From Prosapia bicincta (taxonomy: Eukaryota > Arthropoda > Insecta > Hemiptera > Cercopidae): a DNA stretch of 64,000 bases. Where the stretch lies: positions 14,082,705 through 14,146,704 of the forward strand of contig JBAIZL010000006.1 in NCBI GenBank assembly GCA_036971475.1, written 5' to 3'. A program made the position numbers and the translations under genes. Under the pieces are notes generated by a model. It was not told the origin of the DNA. It ran no database searches and saw nothing but the letters and a program-made list of their open reading frames with translations. Of this stretch, positions 63,161 through 64,000 are shown piece by piece (positions within the stretch are counted from its first letter, which is position 1; every line of letters begins with the position of its first letter).

Positions 63161-64000
63161 GTTAAACACTATCAACTTAATGTTTAAGGACCTAATTTTA
63201 GACAAATAATCTTTTAAAGACTGTTAATTTTATTTACAAAAAACTTATCATCTCTGACACTCCTCCTTATATTTTCTTTATGTAAAGCACTGTTGTCTCA
63301 ATAATAAAATGCTTTGCGGCTGATGCTATGTTTTCACCATATTTTAATTTATTTAAAAGGTTAATTTTCTTAATTAACTGCATAGTGAATTTTAGCCTTT
63401 ACTTGCCCCTATCCAGAATTTGATAACATTATGGCTTCGATAAACAAAAGATAAAACTAAACAAAACAAATTTACTACATTTAAAAAGTACTCAACTAAG
63501 TGAATACGAAATAGCTTACTTGCTGACACGTTTCAAAACATTCATTCCTTTTACAAAGCTAACCCTCTACTGACGGCATTGGTTAGGTACAAAGCATTGA
63601 GTTAACTATAGTTTATATCAGTGAATATAAGATGACTACATCAAGCAACTTCAAAACAGATTTACTAAATAAATCCAAAAGTAGACATGATGTTTCAAAA
63701 ATTAACAGATACAACAAGTGGATATGTCACCTGTTTGGTAATTGATGGGAAAAATAAAATCCGAGTTAGTTACGTCCGCCAGATATGTTGTTTATCAGTG
63801 AGAATAACCCCACTTGTTATAAATAAGGGATGCCTATTGAATAGTAAGCCTCGTAGTATACAGTATAAAGGATGTTTGGAGAATAATCAGATTTCTTTGT
63901 GAGAAATAACTATACGAGAAAGCATTATCCTACAACCTGCACAATAACTATACTTTCTTTCTTGCCATTTTTTAAAATAAGATACATATAAGCGAGATAT
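63161..64000. other. Window end with solo PLE D terminal segment
   Basis: 63480-63600 matches the PLE D end at 32760-32860 ('acgtttcaaaacattcattccttttac'). A 71-codon open frame at 63687-63902 (+) has no recognisable domain. Nothing else is seen. Confidence 0.4.

Noticed and set aside
63687..63902. 71-codon frame near the window end
   Set aside because: No recognisable motif and low-complexity AT-driven composition. It could be an edge fragment but nothing supports that.

Overview
The window looks like nuclear DNA from an insect, probably hemimetabolous and possibly hemipteran (weak inference). It is AT-rich, intron-rich and full of retroelement debris. I see no bacterial features and no rRNA or tRNA genes. 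It is dominated by one host gene on the + strand. Eighteen exons with consensus splice sites and matching phases join into an uninterrupted 813-codon frame from 493 to 52649. The product is a receptor tyrosine kinase of the Torso type: signal peptide, fibronectin-III-like ectodomain, one membrane span, and a kinase domain split by a short insert. Torso is the insect receptor for PTTH (and for Trunk in terminal patterning) and signals through Ras/ERK.

The exons make up only about 2.4 kb of roughly 52 kb. Intron 1 (601-11371) holds foldback elements, a large inverted repeat with CA/TG tracts, and a long stretch of decayed repeats. Introns 2-3 hold a dead Penelope-like element (PLE), a tRNA-derived SINE, a 1 kb trinucleotide block and a dead jockey-type LINE. 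Introns 4-7 hold a 350 bp TG tract, more LINE remains, and a rearranged PLE flanked by direct repeats. Intron 8 holds a piggyBac-type non-autonomous element with TTAA ends. Introns 11-15 hold SINEs, a 745 bp TG tract, a 27-bp minisatellite with six-unit higher-order structure, and a PLE foldback nested in another repeat. Downstream of the gene (52650-64000) I find only repeats: two further PLE 3' ends, a foldback cluster at 56.0-57.2 kb, and AT-rich sequence without convincing genes.

The most interesting signal is a set of small RNA-like motifs repeated across at least seven element families. Each reads: stem I, a core resembling CUGAUGA plus U, stem II, GAA, a self-complementary 6-8-mer, one H base, then the other strand of stem I. 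This is the hammerhead ribozyme layout known from Penelope-like elements, with a loopless palindromic stem III. One family has the canonical core. Several others share a variant core in which the C3-G8 pair appears as U3-A8. The best copy (56772-56816) has a perfect 7-bp stem I. Many copies sit as inverted pairs inside the foldbacks. Whether the variant cores cleave cannot be told from sequence alone.
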